Counted from the first letter of the stretch, positions 36,438 to 49,324 are shown. The stretch: DNA of 64,000 nt from Prosapia bicincta (GCA_036971475.1 JBAIZL010000003.1:111527570-111591569); one strand, 5' to 3'. Numbers and translations: made by a program. The notes: generated by a model not told the origin, from the letters alone.

Positions 36438-36688
36438 CAGGAGCGTAGCCAGGGCGTTGTTTTGGAGGGGGACACAAACAGAAGGTCAGGTGGCGGAACT
36501 CCGCTGAAGAAATTTTGAATATCTTTATATCTAGAAATTAAATATAGTGATATTTTGGCACCTAAAGTTACAGAATTGTTGGGTCATCGGGAGCTGTTTT
36601 GCTAAAAACTTGCGCTGTTTTATAGGTTATTGTTGTTTGCTAATATTATTAGGTTTGGGGTGCACTTGCTCCCCTGGTTACGCTCCTG
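36438..36688. mobile_element. hAT MITE with perfect 8-bp target duplication
   Basis: The 251-bp element is bounded by CAGGAGCGTAGCCAGGG on the left and its inverse CCCTGGTTACGCTCCTG on the right, with one mismatch. ATGACAAT flanks it on both sides (36430-36437 and 36689-36696). The 8-bp duplication and CAG...CTG termini are hAT hallmarks. No coding sequence. It sits in the intron between exons b and c. Confidence 0.92.
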
Positions 36689-36855
36689 ATGACAATTACT
36701 TGTTACAGCCTAATCACAATGACTAAAAACCGTTTAGATTTTGCATACAAAAAAAAAACTTCTATACGAGCATTTAAAACCATTACATAGATATGCAATA
36801 AAAAGCTGTTGATCCGCATTTAAATTTATTTTTAATAATTATTTTCTATTCACAG

Positions 36856-36968
36856 AATGCTGAAATGAATGTCTACCCGATTGCATGTTCTTTGTCTCGA
36901 CCAATCTTCGAAATTACCCCTTTCGATACAACCTTTTCTAAATCTCTTGAAGAACAGGGTCATTTCAG
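36856..36968 (+). CDS. Split gene, exon c
   Basis: 113 bases between the acceptor TCTATTCACAG and donor GTAAGC. Entered in phase 0 it is open throughout: NAEMNVYPIACSLSRPIFEI, then PFDTTFSKSLEEQGHF, ending with two bases carried over. G+C is well above the flanking intron sequence. The fit of both splice sites and of the phases on each side is the main support; no domain is recognised. Confidence 0.55.
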
Positions 36969-37227
36969 GTAAGCAACGAAGAGAATTACTTAATAAAATA
37001 AAACAATACATTAAATTGTATGTCGGTCATTAAAAAATAACTTTTTGTTTTGATTTCTTAATCAATATACATTATTTTGTAAATTATTTTATGCTAAGTA
37101 AAATGTTAGTTAATAGCAGTGACGGACGGCGAAAGTGAATTTTATTCGTTCTATTTTATCAAAACCTAAACGCAAAATGTTGTCTAATTTTTGGCTCTAC
37201 AAGAATACCTACAAGATATTTGTTTAT

Positions 37228-37800
37228 GGCAGTGCTTCGCCACAAAATGTTTTCAAGGTCACTACATAGGTCGCTACATTGACAAGAAACCCTCAAATTC
37301 TTAGACTTAAATTGTAGATTACACGCAAAATAATTGGAGATATATTACTTATTAGTAATTTATGGTTTGCCTACCCACTCACTTTAAGGTAGAAACTATT
37401 CTTACATATGAATAATAAATTTGACGCTACCACAAGTTTATTAGAAATACATTCAAGAAGTCCTTTATTTTTATTCACAACTATTTATCACATGCTACTG
37501 TTCCTAGATGCAGGAGGAATTTATTAATCTTAATTATATTAATATTTTTTTGGGACAAGGAGTTAATGGAATAAAAATAGTAACACAAGTTTGATTTTTT
37601 GCGATAAACAGAGAAAAAATATAATAATTATATTAATAACTCAAAAAGTATTATAAAATGCAATTACACATTCTCACAACTTAACTACAATTATAGTGAG
37701 ATGAGTTGAATCTGTCCTTTGGGTTCATGGTTTTGGAGAAATGTTAGGCTGCATACTTGTCACTTTCACTCTGACGTGACAAAAGGGACTCTCAGACTGT
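37228..37800. mobile_element. H repeat, copy 3 (hAT-like remnant)
   Basis: Matches 23255-23870 and 25810-26310: GTCGCTACATTGACAAG, TTTATGGTTTGCCTACCCAC, CTACCACAAGTTTATTA and GATGAGTTGAATCTGT occur in order. Its outer terminus is damaged (GTGCTTCGCCAC). Intronic. Confidence 0.6.
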
Positions 37801-37980
37801 CAGAACTGGGCCGTGTGTCATATAATTTCCTCACCGCTGCCACAGCCTCGACCTCCCACGAAATTTTAGTATTGTGACCTCTAGACTAGTCTTTAATTTT
37901 GCGTTTTTCATTTTGCCATAAAACTACACGGAACATTACATCGTTTTACCTTTCAGGAGAAATAAACTTATTATATTATA

Positions 37981-38580
37981 GTAGGGGTGGAACGGTTCCT
38001 AAACTTTTCAATTTCGTTACCAATTTCGATTCTAAAATTTTTCATTAGATTCTAGACTTTTAGGTCGATTCTCGATTCTTTTAAGTTATGTATGCCTCCA
38101 TTATATTCTCTAATAATAATTTAGCTTATACCTCGGACATATAGTAAAGTCTTTGCAAAGCTCTACTTAATGTAATAGGCTACACAAAACGTTCTTTGTT
38201 ATGATTTATGAATAGGAATATCTGAAAGCACGACAAACATATCGGATAAAAGTGACAAATTAACAGACCGTTAGTGCTTGCGATCGTCTTTGTTGTTGCG
38301 TTACAAATAATAATAATATTTTCGTTGTCACAAATTCCATTTGCTTAAATCGTTTAATTCATTCAAAGCAACTAATACATAAATAGGACTTAGCTGATGT
38401 TTAGTTAATCTGCAATAAATTACGCCGCTCCAGAATTTTAACAGTTGAAAAAAAGGGAATCGAAATCGGCACTTTAATCAATGAAGAATCGATTATCGAC
38501 TATCACCAGATACCATTACAATCATACTACTCCTGGAATCGAGAATCGGAATCAGCGCATCTGTATAACATAGTGTATTT
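37981..38580. repeat. Degenerate GATTC-rich repeat, possibly hAT-derived
   Basis: Starts GTAGGGGTGGAACGGTTCC and contains TCGATTCTCGATTCTTTT near 38080; near 38510-38560 it reads ACTCCTGGAATCGAGAATCG. The GGGGTGGAACG/CGATTC vocabulary is common at hAT-type termini, but the two ends do not form a clean inverted pair. Confidence 0.35.
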
Positions 38581-38785
38581 CGGTTTGGGCGATGATGTAG
38601 CTATAGAAAAATCATTGTACGTAAAAATTAATTTTTACTAAAAGTATGAAATAGTGGAGTGCTCGTAAAATTTATCAAGTGTAATGCATTTTAATTCCAT
38701 ACATTTTAGATTAAATAAAACGAATAAATCATTTAGATAAATTAAACGACACGAAGTTACAATAATTTTTTTTATTCTGATTTAG

Positions 38786-38951
38786 CTGCCACCAGAGTCA
38801 TCGAAATTCTTCTTGCTTTGACGCCGGCCTAGGATCGGCACCCTTTCGGCCTTATCATCAAAATTTATGGGATGTAACCAACCCGCGTCCGTGCACAGCA
38901 CACGTACATCCCGGGGAACGGAACTACGCCGTTTGCAAAATGGGTTTGTAG
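38786..38951 (+). CDS. Split gene, exon d (possible 3' coding exon)
   Basis: Acceptor TTCTGATTTAG ends at 38785. With two bases carried from exon c the frame is open for 55 codons, starting SCHQSHRNSSCFDAGLGSAP and ending NYAVCKMGL before TAG at 38949-38951. It is Cys/His/Pro-rich and markedly G+C-rich for this window. Caution: the middle part (GCCGGCCTAGGATCGGCACC and following) looks like it could belong to a GC-rich interspersed element, in which case this would be a chance frame or an exonised repeat. An alternative donor before the TAG is weak. Confidence 0.4.
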
Positions 38952-41429
38952 CAAACAATAACGGAAGATTTTAACAAACTTGAGTATAACAGAACTGAAT
39001 TTACTGAGTTTTAATAGCATTCAAAGACTAACCTTCCATAAATTCTTACGTGATGTAAAACATTGACAGAAAGATTTCCTCCCAGGATGTGCGGAAGAAG
39101 ACGGACGAAGGAACAGTGAAACAAAATTTTAGTGAATAAAAGTAGAGCCGACCAGTAAAAAAGGGCCGACCAGGCAGAAAAATCTACTAAAACCATAACT
39201 TCAAAATTACAGCAAACATTTCAATCAAAGTAAATGAAGCAGAGCCTTAAAATGCGAAAATAATCGCCAATAGAACACGTCGACGTTTTTGTATCACGAA
39301 ATATAAATTTGTCATTTTGTATTAATGCTGTGTTGACTTTTTTTATCTAATACATTATTCTAAGTATATATACATACATTTAAGTTTAAAAATAAAATGT
39401 TTAACTTTATAAAAAACAGGATTTGTCTAGAGATATCATGCCATTATTCAAATACGTAATAACTAGAATGTGTAAAGAAAAACCATTCTAAAGAAGGGAC
39501 AATTTTGTTCATTTGGAAGAGAAGTAGAATACAAACAGTGAAAGGAAGTGAACATGCAGCTAGGAAGACCATTGGCATTAGAAAATAACAGCAAGATTAT
39601 ATCGTATGATAGGTCACTCTGTATCTTAAGAATTTTGTGATTGGAGGAAGTCTCAGCACCAGAGAAGGAGTAGCCAGAGAGGGAAGCCGAAGACAACGAA
39701 GGCTGTTTTAGGGTGGTATGAGTAGTGAACCCGTACAGTCGTTTCGAACTCCGCTTTTTAAATTAAAGTGTAGAGGAATCATTAGGCCTAAGTTCCTTTG
39801 TAGTGGTAGCCTGGTAGCCTAGTATGTCAGTTGCCCAACCCTTTTAGCTATTTTACTCTCTAAATGTGGACTTTTTAACATGAAATTGTGTTGTGTTTTC
39901 TAAGAAATGAAGTCAGTAAAAAAGGGCGGTGAAATTTGTATTTCGAATGTAGAATAAGAGCAGTGACTAACTTTCAAGTTACCAAGGTTAAATTTTAATT
40001 TTTTAATTGTCGGGTCAAGAAAAGTCTAAAGAAATTCAAATTCTTAATTTTAGGCCCAAAGTCGGGAATAAATAGTCATAAATAGAAAAAATATGAAGAC
40101 AGTGAAATTATTAACTTGTAATGAATAAGAACATTTGAATTTTAAAAACTTAATTTGCGGTAACACGTAAACCAGTGAAGAAATAATGGAGGCAGAAGAG
40201 CGATAACCAACTCAAAAAATTACAGAGGGAATCAATCGGATCACAAAGTAGATCTACCAAAACAAACTTGAGAAGTCTGTTCCAAACTAGTACCAAGATT
40301 TACAAAGATGCTGGAACTGCTGGAGTTATAAGAGATTAAAGCTTTCTTATTTCTTTGAAATAAGTATAAAGTTTAATAATTTGAGGTTAAAATGGAAAAT
40401 AAAGAAATTTTTTTGATGTAAATTTTCATGAAAATATGTTTTTGAGATTAGTGGATTTGTCTTGTTAGAACGAATAAACCCTGTGACAAATACGAGGCCA
40501 TACTGGTTTACGTCATAAAATCAAGATGGCGGTATTAAACTAGTCAGATGTAAATAAACGTTTAGAAGTAGTCAAAATTTGAAATAATCACTTCAACCTT
40601 AAATAAAGATAACTTATTTTAAATGAGTATACAAATTAAAACAAGTAAACATGTTTGTAAAATGTTGCAAATTAAGAAGTAAATAAATAAAGGGGTTTTT
40701 ACAAAAATGTCTGGAATACAAGAGGAACCTTAACATATATAATTGTGCTACTTCTAGGGAACTGAACTGATGGAAATTTGTTTATATAAAATATATATTA
40801 TGTCTAGAGGGTTTTTTATTTAGAAATAAATGTGGTTATAGAAAATTTGTATCTAATTATGTTCTTGTAATTTAAAAATTAATGGTTAGTTGTTTGATAG
40901 GAATTAGGGCAGTTGTTAAATCAGTTGTAAATTCAATATATACAAAGCCAGTTAGAAATAAACAAAATTTAGGGTCATGCAGAAATGTCAGGCAACATAA
41001 ATGAAATGTTTCAAATAATGTTTATGTACTTTAAATAAGGGGTTGAAATGAATTATATTCATGCTTATCCTAATCTGTTTTGAAATATAAATTCACTGTT
41101 AAGATTAAAGAAAAAACTTTAAAAATAGGACAAAATTAAAAATAATTTTGACCGAACCATTTGTTTAGTATCCAGGGCCCATAAATATTATTTTAGAAGG
41201 AAATATCATTAAGGGTTTATCCTTAGATAGGAAATAGGGTTAATCATCCTTAAAGTAATAACCACAGCAAACGAAATTGAATGTTATTATAAAATCATAG
41301 AAATAAGTTATTGTTTTGGCAACATACAAAGAAAGAATAAGAAGATTTTCAGGTTAGTTATTTGATTACAAACGTGAAAATTTCTGATTTAATTATGATA
41401 TATAAATATTTGTAACTTTGTGAGTTAAT
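38952..41429. other. Unassigned AT-rich DNA
   Basis: No repeat partner or supported gene. Minus-strand ORFs of 61 and 77 codons (39011-39196, 39463-39696) lack recognisable motifs. It may hold the 3' untranslated region of the split gene, but no clear polyadenylation landmark stands out. Confidence 0.45.
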
Positions 41430-41697
41430 CTTGATATATTAAATATGTGTGATTCTCTAATAAAATTTCTATTTTTAATCGAAATTATGTTATGGTTGGT
41501 TTTCTGGGTAAAATTATGTGTTTTCCAGTTATTATTTTATGTATAATTATGAATCTACTACTACGAATTAACTACGGTAAATTAGATAAAAGCCTCATTA
41601 AAAGATAAAAATTTCATTAATAGTTGGTTGTTTTGTAGAAAAGAGAGATAAATAAATTTACAACTAAAGAGTATTAAAATTTTTTATTTGTTCAATT

Positions 41698-42612
41698 TTC
41701 ACAAGATCTAGAACCACTGGACGTGAGTGACCTGGCTCCTGTTGATAACATTGACAATTCATTTACAAAAACTTTTGATTGCTGCCGGAAAGGCAGTTCC
41801 GAAAACCTCGTCCAAACCACGACGACCACCTGTTCCGTGGTGGAATTATGAATCCTTCATGTACGAAGAAAAGCTTTGAACAAGTGCAAAAGACATCCAA
41901 CGAGTAACACCCTGGTAAAATATAAAATCTTCTGTGCGAAGACACGGAGATTATTTAGGGAATGTAAACGAGAATAATGGTCACAGTACGTTGGCGCAAG
42001 TACAAGAACTACAGCTCCATTTACATGGAAGAAATTACGGTACGTCTGTGGCACTTCCATTCCAATGCAATTGTTTCATTAAGGTATACGGATGGAGTTT
42101 TGACCACGAACTGTGAGGAAATTGCCAATGTGCAATTTATCGTTCTCAAATTATTCTTCATCTTCTGCATACAATGGGGCTTTCCAGGTGTACAAGCGTA
42201 ACACAGGAAACCTTACCTTTCACCGTTGGATTGTCTGGAGATTCTTGTTTGAATATCCATTTCTCTCTTGTCGAACTAGAGTCAGCTCTCTCGTCAACGA
42301 AGGATTCAGCTCCAGGTCTGGATTATACTGTACACTCCAATATTAATCATCTTCCCCCGTCGGCAAAACTAGTTCTGCTTCGAATATACATATTCAAGGA
42401 GCACGATGTTCCCGATGCACGGTTAGAAGCGACAAGAATTCGTCTTTTAAAACAAGGAAAGGACAAAACTAATCCCAGCAGTTACAGACCCATCTCTTTC
42501 TGGCCAGCTGCTTATGCAAACTACTGGAAAAGATGGTCAACCGACGTATTGTTTGGTACCTAGAAACAACAACCTTATTTCTAGTGTGATTCCTGACAAG
42601 GACGTTCAATAA
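41698..42612 (+). pseudogene. I-type LINE ORF2 fragment, block B copy
   Basis: Sister of 236-1170 and slightly better preserved in places. It reads SQDLEPLDVSDLAPVDNIDN near 41700-41760, LVELESALSSTKDSAPGLD near 42260-42320, then RLLKQGKDKTNPSSYRPIS near 42430-42500 (RT domain 2 region) and WYLETTTLF near 42555. Frameshifts and stops are present, and it is cut off by the GT microsatellite at 42614. The catalytic part of the RT is not present. Confidence 0.8.
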
Positions 42613-42613
42613 T

Positions 42614-43050
<437 letters not shown>

Positions 43051-44949
43051 GCGATAGTCTACTTTCAATACTGTGCTTGTATATAAACTTTCCAGGTTTT
43101 TTTACAAATACCACTCAGTTGCATACGTTGATTCTGAAAAATCTCCTGTTTCAACCTAATAACTTAAAATATTTATTATAAAAATATTATTATTCAATAG
43201 TATCAGGCTTATAGATTATTGTACACCTTCTAATTCCCTTAAGGAAATGCATTAAAACACAAAATAGAGTGCAATATTTCCTTATAACAAGACAATAAAT
43301 TATAATTTGCTGAGAAATATCAGTGAGTTGGTATTTAAGTCCAGTTAAACCATTAAGATTTTAAAAAATTATTAGATTTTATTATATTTATTATTGTTTG
43401 TAGTTTATATTTAAATTTTGCCAGATAGTCGCTAACTGTACATAGGTATTAAATATATGCATTTAGCATATAGTCAATTTCTATTTTTATAGGAAATTTA
43501 CATTGGAAACGATGTAAACATAAATTCTCAATTTAGAGGAAAGCCGTTGTTTAGCCTAAATGAAATTATTTGTTTCAGAAGAGGATTCACGCATGAACTA
43601 ATAGAGGTCTACACGTGCCGCAAACGGGATATAAAGTTTTTCTCTGGAAAGGAAAATGGCGGGCGCCTGTAGTCCTTTACACTTGGAAAATAGAAGAACT
43701 TCGACTGAAGTGATTGGGAAAGGTAAATTTATTATACTAAAAAAGTAAAAGTTTCTAGCTTCATATTTACTCTTATAGGTTCATTTGGCTTTAGAACTAG
43801 CATTGTAGGATGTATTTTGTCGAGACACAACCTGAATTTTAACATCGGAATTGCTCCTTGTTAAAAAAATTTAACGCACCTAATAAAAATTATTTTTTCT
43901 TACAATTTATCGCTAGCGGTTTTGATTTTGCCAAAAAATAATCAATAACTGAGTAATGCTACAGGCTGCAGCACAATTTAAAGAGACGACTTCACGCACC
44001 TTGAGATTTCACAGTATTGATAGTTGTTTAGTGTGTGCAAAACAATTTGTTAGTTTAAAAATGTTTAACAATTCGTAAACGAATAACAAGAGGGTAAAGT
44101 ATGAGCTTTAAGACAAATCAGTAAAGAATAATGGAACTAACGCTGTGTGCTGTTCCTCACCCTACTATAGCAACAGTACTTTTATAGCACAATAGTATTC
44201 TCTATTGAGAACTGCCTTACAGCTAAGAACGTGTGTATTGTAAACTTGTGACGCGTTATTGTGGTAATATATATTTTCCAACATGTATTTCAGTAAATTT
44301 TATCAATCTACATCCTGTGAGATTTTGTAATCTTTTCAGTCGTCGCTTTCTTATCTTTTGTTTTACAATAAGCCCTTTCTGTTCGTTGCTATTTTTTTAT
44401 AATGCTGCTGCTTTACACATCTCGACTGAAAATAGCATTGGTGATTACTTTTGTTTTATACGTTCTAATAAATTACCTTTTCTTGTAGATAATCTTTACT
44501 TGTGGAAAACACTTACTTGTAGATTGCTTTTTCTTGTAAACAACACTTGCAGATTGCTTTTTCTTGTAGATTACGTTTTATTGTATATTACATTTTTGTG
44601 TAAATTCCCTTTCTTTAGAATAATGTTTCTTGTAGAAAACCTAATCTTGTAATCTAACCTCTTTGTCTTTGTGTGAGGTATCGGGACTTTGCTGGTATAA
44701 CCCTTTATTCCCGTAGATAAAGAGTGTTTAAATGGTAGTTGATTTCAATTTACATGTAGAATTATTACTTCCTAGGCATGCAATGATGTTCACATGACCT
44801 TCAATGCAGGATATAGCTTACAGAGAGTGAAGCATGTGGCATTATCGTTTTGCAAATAAACCCATTATAAACCTATTTCAACTTTTCCATTAGCGTAAAG
44901 TTCACTGGACAGTTCTTTTTCGAACACCGAGTCTTTTTCACTTCCACAT

Positions 44950-45480
44950 GAACTGTTTTTATGTGTCTGACTAAAAGTATTTCTTGTTCTTAACTTTAAC
45001 TTAACACTTTTTTTTGTACGTGATAATTGTTCTAACGTGTTCTTTGTAAAGTGTACCATTTCCCACTTGCATAACCTACTCTCTGTACAGCTTTATTGAA
45101 GAAGTTCTTAAAAGTCATATAATTACCATTGCGCTGGATAAAGATGCAGCCTCTTCAGCAACTCTATAGTGAAATGAACAAAAATCAATCTCCTATCACA
45201 ATGTTTTTAAAGTAGACAAAAAGTTCTAGTTAGGCCAGTTATCGCCAGCATCACTAAACGTAAGAGATCGCTCTTTTTCGAGTCTTTCCGCTTTCAGATA
45301 AAGATGTTTCTAAGTAAATATTATTTGTTCTCAACTTCCACTTAAAACTTCTTTTCGTACGTAGTATTTTTTTAACGGGTAAATTGTGAAGTGTACCAAT
45401 TCACACATACATACTGTCTGTAGAGATCTATTAAATAAGTTCTCAAAGTCAAAAAATTGCCTCCGCGTTTGATAACAAAC
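44950..45480 (+). repeat. Internal tandem copy within block B
   Basis: A unit running from a CTAAGTA.TTTCTTG-like start through TGTGAAGTGTACCA, CACATACATACT and AAGTTCT.AAAGT occurs twice in B, at about 44970-45125 and 45305-45460. Block A has it once, at 3450-3605. Confidence 0.7.
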
Positions 45481-46539
45481 ATTTGTTGCTGGTAGCTACA
45501 AGGGGAATGAAGTACTGTACACTACGTGATGGTAAGTACAAACAGCAATCCCAATGGCCCTTCTGTACATAACAATACTTTTGTACTGTACTGTAACATT
45601 TTACAAATTATACAGTATATAGTGTACTTATGCAATTCCCATATCTATGTACATGTACTACTGTATACTGTCAATATTAACAGCTTGAGGATATTTTCAC
45701 TGCCGTTCCTACGCATAGAATACGCGGTGTAGTCGATTTGTTTAATATATGTAGTTATGATATAATTATATATTTTAGGGTTCGCCCAAAGAGCGTAATA
45801 GCCTACCTTCGTAGACTTTACCTGGTTTTTCCTAAAACTGGACCTATCCTTATAAAAAGATTCTGAAAACCTCCACTGTATAGAGTTTGTGTGTTACAAT
45901 TTTTGCAAATTCCTGGAACCTTGGAATTAGGTTTCGTGTTTCCGTTGACTTTGTACATCGTCAGGTATAGTGTTTTAGCAGTTTAGGTGAAGTAAATTAG
46001 ATATAACGTTGCCTCTACTATTTAAAACTAATTTTATAACGACTCAAATTAACTCATTGTCAGGAGTTGTAAAATTAGTTTAATTTAAGCGTCTCTAAGG
46101 ATTGCTTGGAAGCTACTTTCTGCGCAGCTGTACCAAGTGAGAATAAAATGTTCCCGTAGATAGTGACTGCCCTAGCCGTTACATCTTGGTCGAATGTTGT
46201 CAAGATTCAACTCTGACTGCAACTATAAATACTACGTAAGCTTTAGATAATATTAAACAACAGGAACAACCACGGTAAAAGCGTTAGCCCGCTCTGGATG
46301 TAGCTGAAACAAAGCTCTCAGGGCAAGACATGGTAAAACAGAGCTTTTCCTCTTATTCGTGACAGGAAACTGTGAGTATGTAGCGCCTGTAAAACGTTTA
46401 AACAAATCATTTTTGCGCAACACGTAGATTTCTAGTTTAAATTTAAAGTGGAACGAGGTGGTGCCAATAGTTTTACAAAATTTAATATATTCATTTACAT
46501 TTTTGCACGTAATTTATTATTTTTTTAAATATCTTTGTA

Positions 46540-46900
46540 AGTCTTGGTTGGGAACCCCTGAGACCGCCCAGCCCTCGTGGCTACCAACCTCTTGCGAGGT
46601 GCCTAGGTATCACTTGCGGATGCTGTTAGTATCTCTATCGCGAGTGAAGGAAACGGGATTGATTGTCCATGTACCAAGCTCAATGGCTTTTTCCATGGAG
46701 AATCAGGAGATAGTGAAATGGAACAGTACTGTAAGTGAAGAAAAAACCCTGCCGAAAAGTTAGTTTATTGCAGAAGTGACATGCACCTCTTCTTCTGCTA
46801 CCTACGCAAAACTGAAAGGGTATGCATTCAAAATTAGTACTTCCGTTGGGGCTAAGCTACAATCCTGGGGATGTGCCCCTATGTCAGGTAGAACATAAAT
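46540..46900. repeat. N repeat, copy 2
   Basis: Matches 5400-5710 and carries a longer left part (CCCTCGTGGCTACCAACCTC) that it shares with 59965-59990. Confidence 0.55.
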
Positions 46901-46954
46901 GTGAAGCAGAATCGGTTTTTTTGTATTATGGTTAGGGATAAGCGGGAAATATGG

Positions 46955-47625
46955 ACAGAAGCCGTCTGTGTGTGTTGTGGGTGGGGTAGGTGTGTATCTA
47001 CCCAGTGAGGAAATGAGTGTGGATGTTGTATGTTCATGAGCCTCTATGTATAACCTTGTGACTAAGTGTAGGAGGTGTTATTTGATGATAGGCATTTTTA
47101 TGTCAGTCTGAAGCATTGTTAATCTTGTACATCTAGGTGCCTTCGTGAATGTTTTGGAATAACTGAAGTCTGCGTGTGCTTGAGTTGCCTGCATAGCCCC
47201 AGACGGGAGTATGCTGCGCAACATAGATACGTATATAGTAGTGGCCGCCCGTAGGAAAAGTGGGCTTGTTCTGTTAAGCATAAGATACAGCTGTGGTATT
47301 ATAATTTTTGCTTTTTTTTAACGTGTTGGTAATGTGAGGGTCCCAAGTCAGGCCTCTGTCGAGTATGCGTCCCAGAGAATTGACCTGGTTCCTCCAGTGA
47401 AAGTCCTCGCATAATACTTTTATTGGTGTGTTGAGTTTGTGAATTTTACGTTTGGTGAGAAGCATAGCCTGGCACTTGGCCACATTCACCCTAACTATCT
47501 AGTAGCTCAGCCATGATTCTAGTACTGTAAGGGGGTCCTGTGAATTTGAGTGTATTAGATGTGGTTCCCGTGACTGACAGGATAACGTGGTGTCATCTGC
47601 ATATATGGCAACTTGTGTGTTGAGT
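46955..47625 (-). pseudogene. Jockey-type LINE 3' fragment, block B copy
   Basis: Starts abruptly at about 47625 within the RT active site (YADDTTLSCQS) and runs through VNVAKCQAMLLTKRKIHKLN and DRGLTWDPHI to the C-terminal PRCTRLT block near 47130 and beyond. Frameshifted. It corresponds to 5790-6475 of block A, so block B ends inside the LINE. Confidence 0.8.
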
Positions 47626-47629
47626 GTTG

Positions 47630-47949
47630 GAAAAAAAAGAAATATTTATTTTTCGCAAATTTGAAAACCTTTGCATTTTTGGTATTACAGATAATGGAGG
47701 ATGGTATCAAACAGTCATGTTGTGCTAAATAGAGGTTTTTAACATATTTTAAATATAAATTTATACGTAACATTTTTGAAACAAAAGTATTAAATAGTAC
47801 TTGTGTAAAGGTATAAAGGTTAGAATGGCAAATAAATCAATTACTCTAAGTTCATAAATAAAACGTTATAACGGGAAAAACTAACAAGGCCGCTGTCATC
47901 CGACCTTCCCTGAACATAATAATTTTGACAATATAATATATACAGGAGT
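47630..47949. other. Unassigned DNA
   Basis: AT-rich junction between block B and the L repeat. Nothing recognised. Confidence 0.4.
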
Positions 47950-48550
47950 CCCGGAGCCTCTTTGACGAGTCCCCATTAGCAGCCCTTTGCACTAAAGTAC
48001 TTGTGCTTCAATAAATATTGGATATGGCGGGCATATTCGGTGTAACTCTTACTGCGGCTACAATTTTGTCACCCTTGCCCCGATTCCACGACAATGCATT
48101 ACTACTACCTGCACGTGGTTAGGGGGATGCTGGGTAGCATGAAGAGAGGCCTCGGGCCCATTGGGATCCGTTGCCAATTTGCAGAGAATGAGAGATTTTT
48201 GACAGATAAATAAAACGCAACTACATTCTTAAGTTACTTCTACGGCTTCTATTAACAAACTGTTTCAGGTAAGGCGCCTTTACAAAGGTTTTGATTCAAC
48301 ACAAAGATTTTTTTAGATTCTATATCCAACACGCAACAAAGACTTGTATCTCTTGACAATGTATTCAGGGAAACTTTGAAACGAATAGAACGTCTTGGGC
48401 ATATCTATGTTCAGAAAACATAAGGTTCATCGCCACAGTGCGCTAACACCACTCGCCACTAACCCTGAGCCAAGTGCATTATGTTTACCTCAAGAAACAT
48501 GGGGTTTCCATGGCGTAGCCTAGAGCCTAGAGCTATTATGTTATAGGGGG
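47950..48550 (+). repeat. L repeat, copy 2 (inverted relative to copy 1)
   Basis: Runs from TTTGACGAGTCCCCATTAGC to GGCGTAGCCTAGAGCCTAGA, mirror image of 16920-16225, with an extra piece of about 70 bp at 48010-48080. Broken frames repeat those of copy 1 (HSALTPLATNPEPSALCLP near 48440). Confidence 0.7.
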
Positions 48551-48774
48551 AAAAGTGTGCGTAACAAAAAAAAATATTTTAAAATAAAACTCCAGCCTTG
48601 GATTAAATCTTACTGACCTAGAAGATAACTTGTAGTTTTCCCGAAACATGAATGTATAGAGAATTATATCCTGTTGTTTTTATAATATTACTTATACATA
48701 GGTTATAACCTATAGTGGTGCTAAAAGAAAGATAATGTCTTTGTTGAGTGTTTTTTTATATTAAATTAGAGAGA

Positions 48775-49105
48775 GCACGGAGGGTAGGTACTTTAGGGTG
48801 GATTTGTTTTAGGTGGTGTTTTTTTTGTTTTTGCTGATAATGTATTCGGATGTATTAATTAGTTTCTTGATGGTTCTGTGATATTTCTCAGTTGGATCTG
48901 TATTAAGTTGTATTATATTATTATTTATTATGTATTAATTGATTTCGTCATTTAGGCTGTTTGTAATAACAATTACTGTGTGAGTGTGATGTTTAGTGTA
49001 GCTTTTTGTTTTATGTTTGCTGCGATTTTAATTTAATTGTTCACGTTTTTGTTGGTTATTTTTTTTTGGTTCAGTGAGTCTTTATTTTTGTATACAGTTT
49101 TACGG
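48775..49105 (-). pseudogene. Penelope-like RT N-terminal fragment, copy 2
   Basis: Matches 13850-14170 on the same strand, but the ADKGNT block is deleted. Remaining phrases follow the same order up to the PKVPTLRAL-type end near 48780. Non-functional. Confidence 0.6.
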
Positions 49106-49277
49106 GTTTGTTTTATGTAAATTAAACATTTACACAATATGAAATTTACAGACACACAAAAACACAAAGTAGAAATATATTAAACGAACAAACCCAATAC
49201 AAATCAGACACACTCTTTAATATTATCGAAAACCTGCCTTTAAAACACTCACCGCTTAACCCAACATCTCCAAGCAG

Positions 49278-49324
49278 GAGACACTGATGAACATCGCCAC
49301 ATGCGTTTGAAAACGTTCTGTCTC
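49278..49324 (+). ncRNA. Candidate hammerhead ribozyme (type I, minimal stem III)
   Basis: The pieces of a hammerhead occur in the right order and spacing. Stem I strand GAGACA (49278-49283) is perfectly complementary to TGTCTC (49319-49324). The core CTGATGA (49284-49290) is followed by a stem-loop II region (49291-49308), then GAA (49309-49311), then the self-complementary stem III AACGTT (49312-49317), and C17 at 49318. Predicted cleavage is after 49318. Stem II is imperfect: CGC/GCG pairs around a CACAT loop, with mismatches next to the core. Known PLE and retrozyme hammerheads also have very short stem III and act as dimers. It lies about 170 bp from a PLE RT fragment. Activity is unproven. 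Confidence 0.5.

Larger units (their letters stand above)
35248..36855. other. Intron b-c
   Basis: Contains an AT microsatellite (35618-35680), a GATGAC-TTT-GTCATC hairpin (36321-36335) and a 251-bp hAT MITE (36438-36688). Confidence 0.5.

Noticed and set aside
37981..38580. Complete hAT element bounded by GGGGTGGAACG
   Set aside because: The right end does not form an inverted partner and no 8-bp duplication was found.
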